A stretch of DNA of 64,000 nucleotides, taken from Pseudomonadota bacterium (GTDB taxonomy: Bacteria > Pseudomonadota > Alphaproteobacteria > Rhizobiales > Xanthobacteraceae). Every line of letters starts with the position of its first letter. Position 1 is the stretch's first letter. This document shows, one piece after another, positions 9,203 through 18,544 of the stretch. The notes under the pieces were generated by a model. That model searched no databases and had not been told where the DNA came from. It saw nothing but the letters and a program-made list of their open reading frames with translations. The stretch is taken from NCBI GenBank assembly GCA_023451825.1, contig JAEXYA010000048.1, forward strand, positions 1 to 64,000, in the 5' to 3' direction. Made by a program: the position numbers and the translations under genes.

Positions 9203-10089
9203 CACCAACTCCCCGAAGCGCCGCCGCCACCGAAGCTGCCGCCACCGCCGCTGAAACTGCCGCTGCTGCTGGACGAACTCGAACTGCCGGACGACCACGA
9301 ACTGCCGCTACTGCTCGACGAACCGCCGCTCGACGTGCCGACGGAGTCACCGATCAGGGTGACGATGAAGGCGATCAGGCCGCAAACGGCCGCAATCAAC
9401 AGGCTTGCGGCGAGAAACCAGATCACCAGCGTGACCAGACTGCCGAACACGACCGAGCCCAGCAGCCGACCGAGCACCATGCGGAGTATCCCTCCGACGA
9501 AGAGCGCGCCGAAAAACAGGAAGGGCGCATATTCGAACAAGGTCTCGATCATGCCGGAGCTTGCGCTCCGCTCCGAAGCCGCGGGCACCGGCACCGGCGG
9601 CAAGACTTCGCCATCGATGACCCTGATCATCCGATCGATACCGGCATCGATGCCTGCCGCGAAATCGCCGGTCCTGAAGCGCGGCGTGATGACGCCGTCG
9701 ATGATCCGTTTGCTGGTGGCATCCGTCAGCGCCCCTTCGAGCCCGTAGCCGACCTCGATGCGCAGCTTTCGATCATTCTTGGCAACGACAAGGATCGCAC
9801 CGTCATCGACCTTGCTGCGGCCGATCTTCCAGGCTTCGGCCACGCGGATGGAGAATTGCTCAATACTCTCCGGTTGCGTGGTCGGCACGATCAGCACGGC
9901 GATCTGGCTGCCCTTGCGCGCCTCGAAATCGGCGAGCTTGCGGTCGAGCGATGCCTGCTCGCGCGGCGACAGCGTGTTGGCCTGATCGACCACCCGGCCG
10001 GTGAGCGCCGGCACGGCCAGCTGAGCGAACGCACCGACGCTGCCACACAGAAGCAGCAGCGCCAGCAGGCTGGCTTTGACGAGCCTCAT
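9202..10089 (-). CDS. TPM-domain membrane protein with Gly/Ser-rich tail
   Basis: The 295-residue product starts at ATG 10089 with a signal peptide (MRLVKASLLALLLLCGSVG), followed by the TPM domain (VVDQANTLSPREQASLDRKL at its start, the KNDRKLRIEVGYGLEG segment and IIDGVITPRFRTGDF). Two or three hydrophobic segments follow and the protein ends in a long Ser/Gly tract typical of YgcG proteins. It lies directly after lemA with a 7-bp gap and overlaps the second TPM gene by one base. The in-frame extension upstream of 10089 overlaps lemA and is unlikely to be translated. Confidence 0.92.
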   Translation of the reverse strand: MRLVKASLLALLLLCGSVGAFAQLAVPALTGRVVDQANTLSPREQASLDRKLADFEARKGSQIAVLIVPTTQPESIEQFSIRVAEAWKIGRSKVDDGAILVVAKNDRKLRIEVGYGLEGALTDATSKRIIDGVITPRFRTGDFAAGIDAGIDRMIRVIDGEVLPPVPVPAASERSASSGMIETLFEYAPFLFFGALFVGGILRMVLGRLLGSVVFGSLVTLVIWFLAASLLIAAVCGLIAFIVTLIGDSVGTSSGGSSSSSGSSWSSGSSSSSSSSGSFSGGGGSFGGGGASGSW

Positions 10090-10096
10090 CGCAGCG

Positions 10097-10705
10097 CTAC
10101 TTTGCGGGCGCGGGCGTCGGGTTGAAATCCACCTTCGGCGCGGTGGAGATTTCGCCTTCATTGGCCACGGAGAAGTTGGCCTTCTCCTTGTAGCCGAACA
10201 TCATGGCGGTCAGGTTGTTCGGGAAGGTGCGCACGCCGACGTTATATTCCTGCACCGCCTTGATGTAGCGGTTACGTGCCACGGTGATGCGGTTCTCGGT
10301 GCCTTCCAGCTGCGACATCAGGTCCTTGAACAGCGCATCCGACTTCAACTGCGGATAATTCTCGGTGACGACCAGAAGGCGCGACAGAGCGCTGGAGAGC
10401 TCGCCCTGCGCGGCCTGGAATTTCTGCAACGCGCCGGGATCGTTCACCACGTCCGGCGTCGCCTGCACGCTGCCGACCTTGGCGCGGGCATTGGTGACGC
10501 CGAGCAGAACGTCCTTCTCCTGCTGCGCAAAGCCTTTGACGGAATTGACGAGATTGGGGACGAGATCGGCGCGGCGCTGATACTGGTTCACGACCTCGGA
10601 CCAGGACGATTTCACCTGCTCGTCATTGGTCTGGATCGCATTGTAACCGCAACCGGACAGGCCGAGGGTCGCCAGTGCTGCCAGCACGGTCAAGAACTTG
10701 CGCAT
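10097..10705 (-). CDS. lemA: LemA family protein
   Basis: The 202-residue product is a LemA protein: a lipoprotein-like N-terminus with a lipobox-like LSGC at about residues 16-19, then SSWSEVVNQYQRRADLVPNL and ENYPQLKSDALF, the two family signatures, in a long helical bundle. AGGAGA precedes the ATG at 10705. It is first in the operon with two TPM genes, the arrangement seen in many proteobacteria. The Cys near residue 19 suggests attachment to the membrane by lipid. Its biochemical role is unknown. Confidence 0.93.
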   Translation of the reverse strand: MRKFLTVLAALATLGLSGCGYNAIQTNDEQVKSSWSEVVNQYQRRADLVPNLVNSVKGFAQQEKDVLLGVTNARAKVGSVQATPDVVNDPGALQKFQAAQGELSSALSRLLVVTENYPQLKSDALFKDLMSQLEGTENRITVARNRYIKAVQEYNVGVRTFPNNLTAMMFGYKEKANFSVANEGEISTAPKVDFNPTPAPAK

Positions 10706-10891
10706 CTTTGTCTCCTGTAACGCAACCGAACCATCGGCCGGATATCTAGCACAGGCAAACAACGGAAGTCGCCAGAAGTTCGCGCACGACGCGCTGCGTT
10801 GCACGCATCGGATTGTATTTGCACGCACTGAAATCATTGCTAGCCTGATCGCCATCATCGGCCCGCAGAGGCCGGACCATGGGAGGATGCG

Positions 10892-12454
10892 ATGACGGAC
10901 GTGCTCAACACGTTTCCGACGGTTGGCCTGCAAACCCTACGTGCACTGGCACGCTATCCCGATCGCATCGCCTTCAGCTGGCCTGGCGGCTCCCTCACCT
11001 ATCGCGGCGCCACCGACCTGATCGGGCGGCTACAGCATGTCTTCATGAGCCTCGGCGCACGGCCGGGGACCAAGGTCGCGCTGCTGACCGCCAATCGCGC
11101 GGAGACCTGGTGCACAGGCGTCGCCGCGCAACTGTCGCGCTTCGCCATTACATGGCTGCATCCTTTGGGATCGTTGCAGGATCAGATCGACCAGATCGAG
11201 GATTCGGAAGCGCAGATCCTGATCATCGACGCCGACAATTTCCTGCAGCGCGGCGGCGAACTCGCGGCGAAGGCGCAGGGGCTGCGCCATGTCTTCACGC
11301 TTGGCCGCGCGGATTACGGCATCGACCTTCTTCAGGTGATCGACAAGAACGGTACGGCCACCGCACGCGATTTTGCCGAAATCGATGACGTCGCCGTGCT
11401 GAACTACACCGGCGGCACGACGGGCAAGTCCAAGGGCGCCCTACGCCGGCATCGCGAGGTCTCGCCCTTTTCCAACGCCATCCTGTCGGATTTCGAAATT
11501 CCGGACACGCCGAGCTATCTCACGGTCGCGCCGATCAGCCACGTGGCCGGCACCAAGGTGCTGCCGACACTGATGCGCGGCGGCACGGTGCATATGCTCA
11601 AGGGGTTTGATCCCGAAGCGGTGCTGAAGACCATCGAGCGCCAACGGATCAATTTCACGCTGTTCGTGCCGACCATGATCTATGTGCTGCTCGATCATCC
11701 ATCTTTGGCGACGACCGATCTCTCCTCGCTCGATCTCGTACTCTATGGCGCTTCACCGATGTCGCCGAGCCGGCTGGTGGAAGGCATCGAGCGGATCGGG
11801 CCGGTGTTCTCGCAGCTCTACGGGCAGACCGAATGCTATCCGATGTCGGTGCTGCGCAAGGCCGATCACGATGTGAAGCAGCCTGAGCTGTTCCTGTCCT
11901 GCGGCTTTCCTATCGCGGTTTGCGATATCCGCATTCTCGACGATGACGACCAGGAAGTCGCACGCGGCGAGTCCGGCGAGATCTGCGTGCGCGCACCGCA
12001 TGTGATGCTGGAATACTGGAAGCGGCCGGAACAGACCGCCGAGACATTGAAGAACGGCTGGCTGCATACGGGTGATATCGCGCGCATGGACGAGCGCGGC
12101 TACATGTTCATCCTCGACCGCAAGAAGGACATGATCGTCTCCGGCGGCTTCAACATCTTTCCGCGCGAAGTGGAGGATGTGCTCACCACCCATGCCGATG
12201 TCGCCATGTGCGCCGTGATCGGCATTCCCGATGACAAATGGGGCGAGGCGGTCACCGCCGTCGTGGTGACGCGCAGCGGGGCGCAGCCGGATGCGGAGGA
12301 GCTGATCAATCTGGTGAAAGCGCAGAAGGGTTCGGCCCATGCGCCGAAGCATGTGAAGTTCGTGACGGAACTGCCGATGACCGGTGTCGGCAAGATCGAC
12401 AAGAAGGCGTTGCGCGCGAGCTTCTGGGCTGGGCGGGAGCGGATGGTGGGTTAG
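10892..12454 (+). CDS. AMP-dependent acyl-CoA synthetase / ligase
   Basis: The 520-residue product is an ANL-superfamily enzyme that adenylates a carboxylic acid and transfers it to CoA. Visible signatures are the phosphate loop YTGGTTGKSKG (from Tyr172), YGQTECYP (near 310), the TGD and RKKD hinge motifs, and the C-terminal catalytic Lys501 in GKIDKKAL. GGGAGG lies just upstream of the ATG at 10892. It is divergent from lemA across about 190 bp. Substrate class (fatty acid, aromatic acid or other) cannot be decided from these motifs. Confidence 0.92.
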   Translation: MTDVLNTFPTVGLQTLRALARYPDRIAFSWPGGSLTYRGATDLIGRLQHVFMSLGARPGTKVALLTANRAETWCTGVAAQLSRFAITWLHPLGSLQDQIDQIEDSEAQILIIDADNFLQRGGELAAKAQGLRHVFTLGRADYGIDLLQVIDKNGTATARDFAEIDDVAVLNYTGGTTGKSKGALRRHREVSPFSNAILSDFEIPDTPSYLTVAPISHVAGTKVLPTLMRGGTVHMLKGFDPEAVLKTIERQRINFTLFVPTMIYVLLDHPSLATTDLSSLDLVLYGASPMSPSRLVEGIERIGPVFSQLYGQTECYPMSVLRKADHDVKQPELFLSCGFPIAVCDIRILDDDDQEVARGESGEICVRAPHVMLEYWKRPEQTAETLKNGWLHTGDIARMDERGYMFILDRKKDMIVSGGFNIFPREVEDVLTTHADVAMCAVIGIPDDKWGEAVTAVVVTRSGAQPDAEELINLVKAQKGSAHAPKHVKFVTELPMTGVGKIDKKALRASFWAGRERMVG

Positions 12455-12468
12455 TACGCCGCAACACT

Positions 12469-12587
12469 CCATCCCTCATGGTGAGGAGCGCGCATCTTGC
12501 GCGCGTCTCGAACCATGAGCTGCTCGGCTCCGAGCCCGCGGCCATCCTTCGAGACCCGCGCAAGAGCGCGCTTCTCAGGATGAGGGG
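12469..12587. repeat. Palindromic intergenic element (CATCCCTCATGGTGAGGAGCGCG type)
   Basis: The left part CATCCCTCATGGTGAGGAGCG and the right part CGCTTCTCAGGATGAGGG are imperfect complements; inner GAGACGCGCG-like segments pair as well. It is another dispersed element class of this bacterial group and lies just after the acyl-CoA ligase stop. Confidence 0.7.
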
Positions 12588-12681
12588 CGGAGCACTTGGC
12601 GTGCACTGGAACCCGCGTTTTAACTTTCCATCCACCCACCGATGCTTTACCGGACATCATCGTCTTCGACTTGGGGTCAAC

Positions 12682-12792
12682 ATGTCCTGGTTCCAGCTTC
12701 CGCTTCGCGAGCAACTGCTTGTCGGCGCCGCGATGGCGCTGACTTTTGCTGTCTTCTATGTCGCCGGCCTGCAGGTCGGCGGTCACTGGTAA
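12682..12792 (+). CDS. Possible 36-residue membrane peptide
   Basis: ATG at 12682 opens a frame of 36 codons: a short amphipathic start (MSWFQLPLREQL) and one hydrophobic segment (VGAAMALTFAVFYVAGL). GGGG lies about seven bases upstream. It stands between two repeats in a stretch otherwise without genes. Small single-pass proteins are easily missed but also arise by chance, so this is tentative. Confidence 0.3.
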   Translation: MSWFQLPLREQLLVGAAMALTFAVFYVAGLQVGGHW

Positions 12793-12802
12793 AGCCTACA
12801 TA

Positions 12803-12848
12803 GCCCGGATCGCGGTACCGGCGTAGAGCGCCGGACTGCAATCCGGGC
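12803..12848. repeat. GCCCGGAT hairpin element
   Basis: GCCCGGAT (12803-12810) and ATCCGGGC (12841-12848) flank an inner GCGGTACCGGCG...CGCCGG segment that can also pair. The same arm sequence forms the hairpin at 55465-55489. It lies upstream of the HxlR gene and may be a short dispersed palindrome. Confidence 0.5.
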
Positions 12849-12902
12849 AATCTTCGATCCAGTTACTTGCATGATGATAGTGACTAGCCTAGCTTGTCGC
12901 CC

Positions 12903-13406
12903 ATGCAACGCAAAAGCTTCAACAAGATGGAGTGCCCGGTCGCCCGCAGCCTCGAGCGCGTCGGCGAATGGTGGAGCATCTTGATCATGCGCGACGCCAT
13001 CTACGGCATGACGCGCTTCGACGAGTTTCAGAAGAACCTGAACATCGCACCCAACATGCTGACGAAGCGTTTGGCTGTGCTGGTCGAGGCGGGGCTGCTG
13101 GAGAAGCGGCTCTATTCCGAAAAGCCGCCGCGCTACGAATATATCGTGACGCCGCGCGGCCGCGATTTCCGCGCCGTGCTGTGGTCGCTGCAGAGCTGGG
13201 GCAACCGGCATTTCGCGCCCGAAGGCGAAAGCGTGATGCTGGTCGACAAGGAGACCGGCATCCGCGCCGATCCGATCCTGGTCGATCGCCACACCGGAAA
13301 ACCCATCACCGAAGCCACCCATATGAATGCCCCCGGCCCCGCCGCCAGCGCGCGCGTGCAACGCCGGCTCACCAAACCGCGCCCACAGAAGGACGGACTT
13401 CAATGA
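12903..13406 (+). CDS. HxlR family transcriptional regulator
   Basis: The 167-residue product has the HxlR winged-helix domain at about residues 8-100: CPVARSLERVGEWWSILIMRD, the FDEFQKNLNIAPNMLTKRL recognition region and YEYIVTPRGRDF for the wing. Cys11, at the position where HxlR proteins often carry a thiol sensor, is present. The gene overlaps the MATE pump by four bases (ATGA), so it is very likely the local regulator of that pump. The ATG at 12903 is preferred to an in-frame TTG three codons upstream. A sensor role for quinones, aldehydes or electrophiles is an inference from the family. Confidence 0.9.
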   Translation: MQRKSFNKMECPVARSLERVGEWWSILIMRDAIYGMTRFDEFQKNLNIAPNMLTKRLAVLVEAGLLEKRLYSEKPPRYEYIVTPRGRDFRAVLWSLQSWGNRHFAPEGESVMLVDKETGIRADPILVDRHTGKPITEATHMNAPGPAASARVQRRLTKPRPQKDGLQ

Positions 13407-14812
13407 AACTGGAAACGCCGCAGGCGATTGCCGCCGCCCGTCCCGCACCGATACCGGAGATGAATCCGCGTACGCGGATGCTATTGCAGGCGCCGCTTGC
13501 TCCCACACTGATCAAACTTGCCTGGCCCAATCTGCTGGTGATGCTGGCGCAAGCCTCCACCGGCCTGATCGAGACATGGTGGGTGTCGCATCTGGGCTCG
13601 GATGCGCTGACCGGCATGGCGGTCGTGTTTCCCGGCTTCATGATGATGCAGATGCTTTCGGCCGGCGCCATGGGCGGCGGCATTTCCTCCGCCATTGCCC
13701 GCGCGCTCGGCGCACGACGGACAGCAGATGCGGAAGCGCTGGTGCTTCACGCCACCTTCATCAATATCCTGCTCGGCCTCACCGGCTCCGCGATCTTCCT
13801 GATCTTTGGCCGCAACATCTATACCGCGATGGGCGTCAGCGGCGGCGCCCTCGACGCCGCCATGCAATATTCCAACGTCGTCTTCGGCGGCAGCGTGCTG
13901 GTCTGGCTGATGAACGGCTTTGCCAGCATCATCCGCGGCACCGGCAACATGCTGGTGCCGTCGCTGTCGATCTGCATCGGCGTCGTGATCCTGATCCCGC
14001 TGTCGCCACTGCTGATCTTCGGCTGGGGACCGATCCCGGCCCTCGGCATCGCCGGCGGCGGTTGGGCGGTGGTGCTCTCGACCTTCACCGTGGGCGCCGT
14101 GCTGGCTGGCTACATCCTGTCCGGCCGCTGCATCGTGCATTTCAAATGGGCGCCGCTGCGCTGGGACCTGTCGGCCGACATCCTTCGCGTCGGCGCGATC
14201 GCTGCGGTGATCTCGCTGCAGACGAGCCTGACGGTGCTGCTCACCACCGCACTGGTCGGCGGCTTTGCCGGCGGCGATGCCGTGGCCGGCTTCGGCACCG
14301 GTGTGCGACTGGAGTTCCTGATGGTGCCACTGGCCTTCGGTTTCGGCGGACCGCTGGTCGCGCTGGTCGGCACCAATATCGGCGCCGGGCAGGAAGACCG
14401 CGCCCTCCGCGCGGCATTGATCGGCGGCGCCATGGTGTTTGCGATCACCGAAACGGTCGGTCTCATCGCCGCGATCTGGCCGGCGGCATGGCTCGGCCTG
14501 TTCGGTTCGGACCCGCAGATGATCGAAACCGGCAGCACCTATCTGCGCATCGTCGGTCCCGCTTACGGCTTCTTCGGTCTGGGCCTGTCGCTGTACTTTG
14601 CCTCGCAGGGAGCCGGGAAAATGCTGTTTCCGCTGGTCGCCGGTGTGCTGCGGCTGCTGATCTCCATCGGCGGCGGCTGGCTGGCGCTGCGGCTGACGGG
14701 CTCGCTGACTTGGCTGTTCGCGTGCCTGGCCTTCGCGTTGGTGACGTATGGCACGATTATCGCGACGGCGGTGGCGAGTGGGACGTGGTTCAAAAGAACG
14801 CCGTCGTCGTAG
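13403..14812 (+). CDS. MATE family efflux transporter
   Basis: The 469-residue product has about 12 membrane segments in two halves, beginning with LAPTLIKLAWPNLLVMLAQA. It contains the conserved GFG.GVRLEFLMVPLAFGFG-type segment in the second half, as in MATE antiporters that export cationic compounds. It starts inside the end of the HxlR gene, so the two are translationally coupled. The stop codon TAG (14810-14812) lies within the first bases of the palindromic element at 14809-14910, so the C-terminus may have been set by that element. Confidence 0.92.
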   Translation: MKLETPQAIAAARPAPIPEMNPRTRMLLQAPLAPTLIKLAWPNLLVMLAQASTGLIETWWVSHLGSDALTGMAVVFPGFMMMQMLSAGAMGGGISSAIARALGARRTADAEALVLHATFINILLGLTGSAIFLIFGRNIYTAMGVSGGALDAAMQYSNVVFGGSVLVWLMNGFASIIRGTGNMLVPSLSICIGVVILIPLSPLLIFGWGPIPALGIAGGGWAVVLSTFTVGAVLAGYILSGRCIVHFKWAPLRWDLSADILRVGAIAAVISLQTSLTVLLTTALVGGFAGGDAVAGFGTGVRLEFLMVPLAFGFGGPLVALVGTNIGAGQEDRALRAALIGGAMVFAITETVGLIAAIWPAAWLGLFGSDPQMIETGSTYLRIVGPAYGFFGLGLSLYFASQGAGKMLFPLVAGVLRLLISIGGGWLALRLTGSLTWLFACLAFALVTYGTIIATAVASGTWFKRTPSS

Positions 14813-14910
14813 GATGGGTTGAGCGAAGCGATACCCATCACCACAAGCGCCAGAGTATGCGGTGATGGGTATCGCTCCGGAGCTGCGCGCCTCCGCTCAA
14901 CCCATCCTAC
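14809..14910. repeat. GTAGGATGGG palindromic element, copy 1
   Basis: It starts GTAGGATGGGTTGAGCG and ends CGCTCAACCCATCCTAC; inner GATACCCATCACC / GGTGATGGGTATC segments pair. It is about 102 bp, longer than other copies because of extra bases in the right arm (CTCCGGAGCTGCGCGCCTC). Its first TAG is the stop codon of the MATE gene. Confidence 0.85.
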
Positions 14911-15027
14911 GGCTTCGGTGTTTTGGGCGCGCATATGCCTCATGCAGCCCGCCCCCTGCAGGCCTGCGACGAACTGGCATAGATAGCCGGGATCGGCCAC
15001 CCTACGGCCGCATCCAGGAATCCCCCG

Positions 15028-16419
15028 ATGGCAGACGGTATCGCGACACAGGCTCCTCAGCCGACCGAAGGGCTGACGCCTCAGCAGCAACGCTGGGCGC
15101 GGGTTGCGATCTTCACCGCGCTGGCCATGGCCTCGCTCGACACCGCCATCGCCAATGTCGCCCTCCCGACCATCGCCGCCGAGCTGAAAGCCACATCGGC
15201 CGATGTCATCTGGGTAGTCAATGTCTACCAGATCGCCATGGTCGCCACGCTGCTACCCTTTGGAGCACTCGGCGAGATCATCGGCCATCAGCGCATCTAT
15301 CTGTTCGGGCTTGTCCTGTTCACCGTGGCCTCCGTCGCCTGCGCTCTGGCCTGGTCGCTGGACACATTGCTGATCGCCCGCGTGCTGCAAGGGCTCGGCG
15401 GCGCCGGCGCCATGAGCGTCAATGCGGCGCTGGTGCGGACCGTCTATCCGCCCCACCATTTCGGCCGCGGGCTCGGGCATAATGCGTTGATCGTGGCGAC
15501 GTCCTTCACCTTCGGGCCGACGATCGCCTCGGCGATCCTGTCGGTGGCGAGTTGGGAATGGCTGTTCGCCATCAACCTGCCATTCGGCCTCGCGGCGCTC
15601 GCCATCAGCCTGAAGACGCTGCCGAAGACGACGCGCGCCACGCATCGCTTCGACTATCTCGGCGCGCTGATTACCGTGGCCTGCCTCGGCCTGCTGATCA
15701 CCGGCATCGACAGCGCCGCGCATCATGTGCCGGCGCCCATCGTGGCCGCGGAGCTGATCGCCGGGCTTTTGTTCGGGTGGCTGCTGCTCCGGCGCCAGGC
15801 CGGGCACCCCGCGCCGATGCTCCCCATCGACCTGTTCCGACGGCCACTGTTCGCGCTGTCGGCGGCGACGGCGGTCTGCTCCTTTTCGGTACAGGGCCTC
15901 GCTTTTGTGTCGTTGCCCTTCTACTTCGAGGAAGTCCTGCATCGCTCCGCCGTCGAGACCGGCATCTTCCTGACGCCATGGCCGCTCGTCGTCGGCATCA
16001 TGGCGCCGATCGCCGGCCGGCTGTCAGACCGCTATCCCGCCGGCGCCCTCGGCGGCATCGGCCTCGCGCTGCTCGGCATCGGCATGGTGCTTTTGGCGAC
16101 GCTGCCGCCGGAGCCGAGCATCGCCAATATCGTCTGGCGCATGGTGATCTGCGGCGCCGGCTTCGGATTCTTCCAGGCGCCGAACATGAAGGCCATCATG
16201 TCCAGCGCCCCGGCCGGCCGCAGCGGCGGCGCCAGCGGCATCGTCGCCACCGCGCGCCTGACGGGCCAGAGTACCGGCGCGGCCCTCGCTGCGTTCTGTT
16301 TCGGACTATTCGGCCACTCCGGCGCCACCTGGGCCCTGGCGCTTGGCGCCGGCTTCGCCGCAATCGGCTGTGTGATGAGCTTCCTCCGCCTCGTCGTGCA
16401 GCAGCCAACCGACGCGTGA
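15028..16419 (+). CDS. MFS transporter, DHA2-like multidrug exporter
   Basis: The 463-residue product has roughly 14 membrane segments. Motif D1-like LDTAIANVALPTIAAEL follows the first helix, and RVLQGLGGAGAMS and the GP-rich motif C region near FTFGPTIASAIL mark it as a drug:H+ antiporter of the 14-TM type. It lies alone, 215 bp after the MATE gene and beyond a repeat. AGGAA precedes the ATG. The exported compound is unknown, and no periplasmic adaptor gene is adjacent. Confidence 0.9.
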   Translation: MADGIATQAPQPTEGLTPQQQRWARVAIFTALAMASLDTAIANVALPTIAAELKATSADVIWVVNVYQIAMVATLLPFGALGEIIGHQRIYLFGLVLFTVASVACALAWSLDTLLIARVLQGLGGAGAMSVNAALVRTVYPPHHFGRGLGHNALIVATSFTFGPTIASAILSVASWEWLFAINLPFGLAALAISLKTLPKTTRATHRFDYLGALITVACLGLLITGIDSAAHHVPAPIVAAELIAGLLFGWLLLRRQAGHPAPMLPIDLFRRPLFALSAATAVCSFSVQGLAFVSLPFYFEEVLHRSAVETGIFLTPWPLVVGIMAPIAGRLSDRYPAGALGGIGLALLGIGMVLLATLPPEPSIANIVWRMVICGAGFGFFQAPNMKAIMSSAPAGRSGGASGIVATARLTGQSTGAALAAFCFGLFGHSGATWALALGAGFAAIGCVMSFLRLVVQQPTDA

Positions 16420-16618
16420 GAAATTATTAGCGACAAATCGCGCGTGTCATATTTCTCTTTTGCAATGCCGCATTAAGTGATGTGATATACTGCAGTGCAA
16501 AGGCAGTTGATTTGCGTCGCAAGTAATAAAACTGAGTTCCAAATCCGTTAGGTCATTTTCACCCAAGGGGCATTGGACCGGCTTTCAGTGACTTGCGCTT
16601 GGGGCACGAGGGGCGCGC

Positions 16619-18037
16619 TTGAGGGTTCTGTTCGTCACGCCTGAGATCGACGATTACGTCCGCGTCGGCGGACTCGCCGCCGTGTCGGCGGCTCTCCCCC
16701 GTGCGCTGCGCAACTGGACCGATGTCCGCGTCATCCTCCCCGGCTATCGCGACGTCCTCTCCCAATGCGGTCACATCGAGATCGTCGGCCACGCTCCGGC
16801 CCTGGCGGAAATGCCGGCCTGCACGCTCGGCCTGGCCGCCACCAAGGACGGCATGCCGATCTATGTGCTGCTGTGCCCGCAGCTCTATGACCGCCCCGGC
16901 AACCCTTACGGCGACGAAAACGCCCGCGACTGGCCGGACAACGATATCCGTTTTGCCCGCTTCGCCTCCGCCGCCGCTTTGCTCGCTGCCGGTCAGCTCG
17001 ATCCGAACTGGAGCGCCGATCTCGTCCATGCCAATGACTGGCCGGCCTCGCTGGTGCCTGCCTATCTCGCCTGGAACGGCAGCCAGATCCCGACCATCCT
17101 GACGATCCACAATCTGGCCTATCAGGGCCTGTTCCCGAAGACCGCGCTGCGCCGGATCGGCGCGCCGGAGGACTCGTTCCATATCGACGGGGTCGAATTC
17201 TACGACAAGCTGTCCTTCCTCAAGGGCGGCCTGAACTATTCGACCCACCTGACCACGGTGAGCGAGACCTATGCCCGCGAGATCACCACCGAAGAATTCG
17301 GCTGCGGGTTGCAGGGTCTGCTGCGCAAGCGCTCCAACGCGTCGCAGCTCACCGGCATTCTCAACGGCATCGACGAGACCTGGGATCCGCGCTTCTGCCC
17401 GGAGCTGATGCGCCCGTTCGGCGCCGGCGACTGGGAAGCCAAACGCGCCAATGCCGATGGTGTCCGTCAGCAATTCGGGCTCGCGCTGTCACGCGGGCCT
17501 ATTTTTGGTCTGGTCGCACGGCTGGTTCACCAAAAGGGCGTCGACCTGGTCCTCGCCGCGGCTGACGCCATTGTGTCGGCCGGCGGACAGATCGTTGTCA
17601 CCGGACGCGGCGAGACCGCCATCGAGAACGCGCTGATGGAAGCGCATCGCCGTCGCCCGGATGCCATCGGCGTCGCCATCGGCTTCAACGACCGCGAAGC
17701 CCGCCGCATCTTCGCCGGCAGCGACTTTACGCTGATGCCGTCGCGCTTCGAGCCCTGCGGCCTCAGCCAGATGTATGCCCAGCGCTTCGGCTCGCTGCCG
17801 ATCGGGCATCAGACCGGCGGCCTGGCGGAAACCATCATCGACGGCGAGACCGGCTTCCTGTTCAGCAAGCCCTCCACCGAGTCGTTCCTCGGCGGCATCC
17901 TGCGTGCCTTCGCAACCTTCGGCTCGCAAGACCGGCTCAACTCCATGCGCCGCAGCGCGATGGCAAAGTCGTTCTCGTGGAACATCTCGGCGGCGAGCTA
18001 TTCGTCGCTGTATCGGAAGATGTCGCTGGCGGCGTGA
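16619..18037 (+). CDS. glgA: Divergent glycogen/starch synthase (GT5)
   Basis: The 472-residue product has the GT5 GlgA layout: N-terminal Rossmann domain with VTPEIDDYVRVGGLAAVSAALP, DLVHANDWPASLVPAYL and TIHNLAYQGLFP, then a C-terminal domain with GLVARLVHQKGVDLV, PSRFEPCGLSQMYAQRFGSLP and QTGGLAETI. The usual ADP-glucose-binding KTGGL motif reads RVGGL here. The start is TTG at 16619 with GAGGGG a few bases upstream; no ATG is near. No other glg gene is in the window. It probably makes alpha-1,4-glucan from ADP-glucose, but the motif change leaves donor specificity open. Confidence 0.85.
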   Translation: MRVLFVTPEIDDYVRVGGLAAVSAALPRALRNWTDVRVILPGYRDVLSQCGHIEIVGHAPALAEMPACTLGLAATKDGMPIYVLLCPQLYDRPGNPYGDENARDWPDNDIRFARFASAAALLAAGQLDPNWSADLVHANDWPASLVPAYLAWNGSQIPTILTIHNLAYQGLFPKTALRRIGAPEDSFHIDGVEFYDKLSFLKGGLNYSTHLTTVSETYAREITTEEFGCGLQGLLRKRSNASQLTGILNGIDETWDPRFCPELMRPFGAGDWEAKRANADGVRQQFGLALSRGPIFGLVARLVHQKGVDLVLAAADAIVSAGGQIVVTGRGETAIENALMEAHRRRPDAIGVAIGFNDREARRIFAGSDFTLMPSRFEPCGLSQMYAQRFGSLPIGHQTGGLAETIIDGETGFLFSKPSTESFLGGILRAFATFGSQDRLNSMRRSAMAKSFSWNISAASYSSLYRKMSLAA

Positions 18038-18043
18038 TGGCTT

Positions 18044-18131
18044 GTAGGGTGGGCAAAGGCGCGCTTGCGCCGTGCCCACCATCAAGTGCTGTGCTTATGA
18101 TGGTGGGCACGCTTCGCTTTGCCCACCCTAC
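18044..18131. repeat. GTAGGGTGGG palindromic element, copy 2
   Basis: It starts GTAGGGTGGGCAAAGGCGCG and ends GCTTTGCCCACCCTAC, with pairing CCCACCATCA / TGATGGTGGG segments inside. The right end supplies the TAG stop codon (18128-18130, minus strand) of the YciI-like gene. It begins seven bases after the glgA stop. Confidence 0.85.
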
Positions 18132-18544
18132 TTCTTCTCCAGCTGCTGGCGCATCAGGTCCTCCTGCTCGCGCAGTTCCGGCGACAGCGCATCGCCAAAA
18201 TCCTCCGTCGAAAAAATCTGGCGGATTTCGATCTCGGCGCCGCTCTCGAACGGCGCGCGCTTCATCCAGGCGATCGCCTCGTCCCGCGTCGCCGTCTCGA
18301 TTAGCCAGAAGCCCGCGAGCAGATCGCCCGACAGCGGAAAAGGTCCGTGGCTCACCGCAGGCTCGCCTCCGCCAAACCGAATGCGCGTCCCCTTGCTGGT
18401 CGGATGCACGCCCTCGCCAGCCTGCATCACACCGGCCTTCACCATCTCCTCGTTGAAATTGCCCATCGCCGTGAGCAACTCCAGTGACGGCATGATTCCG
18501 GCTTCGGTGCCCTTGTTGGCCTTCACGATCACCATGAAACGCAT
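18128..18544 (-). CDS. YciI-like (YCII/DGPF domain) protein
   Basis: The 138-residue product is a YCII-domain protein: MRFMVIVKANKGTEAG at the start, the HGPFPLSGDLLAGFWLIE segment (equivalent to the DGPF box) and DEAIAWMKRAPF. Such proteins have a ferredoxin-like fold and are mostly uncharacterised. They are often encoded near ECF sigma factors, as with the relative at 27.0 kb. GGAGAG precedes the ATG. The stop codon lies in the terminal bases of the repeat at 18044-18131. It is probably its own transcription unit. Confidence 0.85.
   Translation of the reverse strand: MRFMVIVKANKGTEAGIMPSLELLTAMGNFNEEMVKAGVMQAGEGVHPTSKGTRIRFGGGEPAVSHGPFPLSGDLLAGFWLIETATRDEAIAWMKRAPFESGAEIEIRQIFSTEDFGDALSPELREQEDLMRQQLEKK

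Noticed and set aside
12932..13402. Extension of the MATE pump frame back to 12932
   Set aside because: It runs through the HxlR gene in another frame with Arg-rich nonsense composition; ATG at 13403 with ATGA overlap is the natural start.
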